Assembly: GCA_025356185.1 (NCBI GenBank)
Contig: JANXUN010000521.1
Span: 1-6,042, forward strand
Length of the DNA stretch: 6,042 bases
Direction: 5' to 3'
Source: Gemmatimonadaceae bacterium
GTDB lineage: Bacteria; Gemmatimonadota; Gemmatimonadetes; Gemmatimonadales; Gemmatimonadaceae
The notes beneath the pieces were generated by a model. The model made no database searches. It worked only from the letters and a program-made list of their open reading frames with translations, and was not told the DNA's origin. This document shows positions 4,948 through 6,042 of the stretch, piece after piece. How positions within the stretch are numbered: position 1 is the stretch's first letter; each line of letters starts with the position of its first letter. The position numbers were made by a program, and so were the translations under genes.

Positions 4948-5721
4948 ATGGCGACGCCGTCCTCGCATTCTGCTCCAGACTCCGAGTCTGACTTGCTCGC
5001 GCGCGTCCGCGTGCATCGGGTTGTGCCGCGGCATATCGCGATCATCATGGACGGTAACGGACGGTGGGCGCGTGAGCGCCACATGCCCCGGCCTTTTGGA
5101 CATCGCTCAGGAATGAAGGCGGTCCGTGCCGTGGTGGAAGGGTGTCTTGAAGCAGGCGTCGAGTGGTTGTCGTTGTTTGCGTTCTCTCAGGAGAATTGGC
5201 AGCGCCCGGAGACCGAAGTCTCCGCGTTAATGTCGCTGCTCGAGGAGTACATCGCGCGCGAAGCGGCAGAGCTGCGCGGGCAAGGTGTCCGTGTGCGCGT
5301 GTTCGGTGATCTCGATCGTTTGAGCGGACCGGCGGCGGCTGCCGTTGCGAGTCTGATGAACGACACGCGCGACGGCACGAAGCTCGGCCTGAACCTGTTC
5401 ATTTCGTATGGTGGACGTGCGGAGTTAGTGCGCGCGGCGCGGTTACTCGCGGTCGATGTGCAAGCCGGGCGCCTCGCACCGGAAGACATCGGCGAAGCAG
5501 AAATTCGTGCACGCTTGTTCACTGCCGAATGTCCCGATCCCGATCTCCTGATTCGTACGTCGGGTGAGCAACGATTGTCGAACTTTTTGCTGTGGCAGGT
5601 GGCGTATGCCGAGCTGTACATCTCCGCCGTGCTGTGGCCCGATTTTGGTCGCGTCGCATTGTATACAGCCATTCTCGATTTTCAGCAGCGTGATCGCCGA
5701 TTTGGGCGCGTGACGGTGTAA
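4948..5721 (+). CDS. uppS: Undecaprenyl diphosphate synthase (cis-prenyltransferase)
   Basis: UppS adds isoprene units from isopentenyl diphosphate to farnesyl diphosphate in cis, giving C55 undecaprenyl diphosphate, the lipid carrier for peptidoglycan and other wall polymers. The 257-residue product (253 in E. coli) has HIAIIMDGNGRWA at 29-41 with the catalytic Asp35 (Asp26 in E. coli). It also has FGHRSGMKAVR at 50-60, SLFAFSQENWQRP at 75-87, NLFISYGGRAELV at 149-161, DLLIRTSGEQRLSNFLLWQ at 199-217 with pyrophosphate-binding Arg203, Arg209 and Ser211, and YAELYISAVLWPDF at 220-233. The ATG at 4948 gives a 28-residue lead before the first motif, slightly longer than in E. coli. No Shine-Dalgarno sequence precedes it; a hairpin on the frr stop codon does. 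The exact chain length of the product cannot be told from sequence alone. Confidence 0.97.
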   Translation: MATPSSHSAPDSESDLLARVRVHRVVPRHIAIIMDGNGRWARERHMPRPFGHRSGMKAVRAVVEGCLEAGVEWLSLFAFSQENWQRPETEVSALMSLLEEYIAREAAELRGQGVRVRVFGDLDRLSGPAAAAVASLMNDTRDGTKLGLNLFISYGGRAELVRAARLLAVDVQAGRLAPEDIGEAEIRARLFTAECPDPDLLIRTSGEQRLSNFLLWQVAYAELYISAVLWPDFGRVALYTAILDFQQRDRRFGRVTV

Positions 5722-5742
5722 CTCGCCTGTGCTCGTGCACTC

Positions 5743-6042
5743 GTGAATGAGCTTGGACGACGTGTTATAGTCGCACTGATCGGTGCGCCACTTGCGATTG
5801 GCCTGATTTGGCTGGGCGACGCCGCGCTTGCAACGTTCGCGGCTGCGCTGGCGGCGTTATCGGCGTGGGAATTTTTCCGCCTCGCCCGAGAAGCAGGGTA
5901 TGCGCCTCTGAGCGGTGTGGGCATCGTGTTGGCCGCGATTATTCCGCTGCTGGTGCACGCGCACTACTTGGGGGTGTGGCAACTCTCGGCATCGATCGCC
6001 ACCATGGGTCTGCTCGCCGTGGTCGTCGCAGCGATCTGGCTG
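5743..6042 (+). CDS. cdsA: Phosphatidate cytidylyltransferase, N-terminal part (3' end beyond window)
   Basis: CdsA is an integral membrane enzyme that makes CDP-diacylglycerol from CTP and phosphatidic acid, the entry to bacterial phospholipids. Exactly 100 codons are visible. The N-terminus NELGRRVIVALIGAPLAIG (2-20) is characteristic, followed by closely spaced hydrophobic segments at about 8-24, 27-42, 59-76 and 83-100 and by SAWEFFRLAREAGY at 40-53, typical of the cytoplasmic turn after the second helix. The catalytic CDP-alcohol signature near the C-terminus lies outside the window, so the call rests on the N-terminal pattern and on position after uppS, a very common pairing. The only reasonable start is GTG 5743, 21 nt after the uppS TAA; no Shine-Dalgarno sequence is evident. 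Confidence 0.9.
   Translation, partial: MNELGRRVIVALIGAPLAIGLIWLGDAALATFAAALAALSAWEFFRLAREAGYAPLSGVGIVLAAIIPLLVHAHYLGVWQLSASIATMGLLAVVVAAIWL

Noticed and set aside
1..6042. Undescribed defence, mobile or biosynthetic system
   Set aside because: All sizeable coding space is taken by well-known housekeeping genes in conserved order. There are no direct repeats, transposase, integrase or CRISPR-like arrays visible.

Overview
The window is GC-rich (roughly 60% by eye) bacterial chromosome carrying a conserved translation and cell-envelope cluster. Gene order on the + strand is rplM-rpsI-rpsB-tsf-pyrH-frr-uppS-cdsA, with the start of a divergent mscL on the - strand at the left edge. Order and protein sequences are those of free-living Gram-negative-type bacteria. 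My best guess for the phylum is Gemmatimonadota, based on the general look of the proteins and the long low-complexity tail on S2. That guess is inference and needs a database search.

Layout. 1-259 (-): N-terminal part of the mechanosensitive channel MscL, running off the left edge. 260-588: divergent intergenic region with a good sigma70-type promoter toward rplM, a weaker one toward mscL, and a structured rplM leader RNA containing three hairpins. 589-1427: rplM and rpsI (L13 and S9), overlapping by 1 nt. 1428-1564: two small hairpins, the second followed by a T-run (likely the end of the L13-S9 operon), then a long bulged hairpin in the rpsB leader. 1565-2521: rpsB (S2) with an extra C-terminal tail of about 90 residues. 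2522-2713: rpsB-tsf spacer with a bulged stem and a very stable GC hairpin that competes with an alternative hairpin. 2714-4923: tsf, pyrH and frr, tightly packed. 4921-4941: perfect 8-bp hairpin built on the frr stop codon, just upstream of uppS. 4948-6042: uppS and the first 100 codons of cdsA, which runs off the right edge.

How the genes work together. L13, S9 and S2 are ribosome components. EF-Ts recharges EF-Tu during elongation, and RRF (frr) with EF-G splits the post-termination ribosome. UMP kinase (pyrH) feeds pyrimidine nucleotides into RNA, DNA and sugar-nucleotide synthesis. UppS makes the C55 lipid carrier for peptidoglycan, and CdsA makes CDP-diacylglycerol for phospholipids. 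The run thus links translation capacity to envelope growth, as in many bacteria.

I found no mobile element, CRISPR array, tRNA, rRNA or unknown multi-gene system. The gene content is ordinary; what merits a second look is the RNA structure in the spacers and leaders, and the S2 tail.
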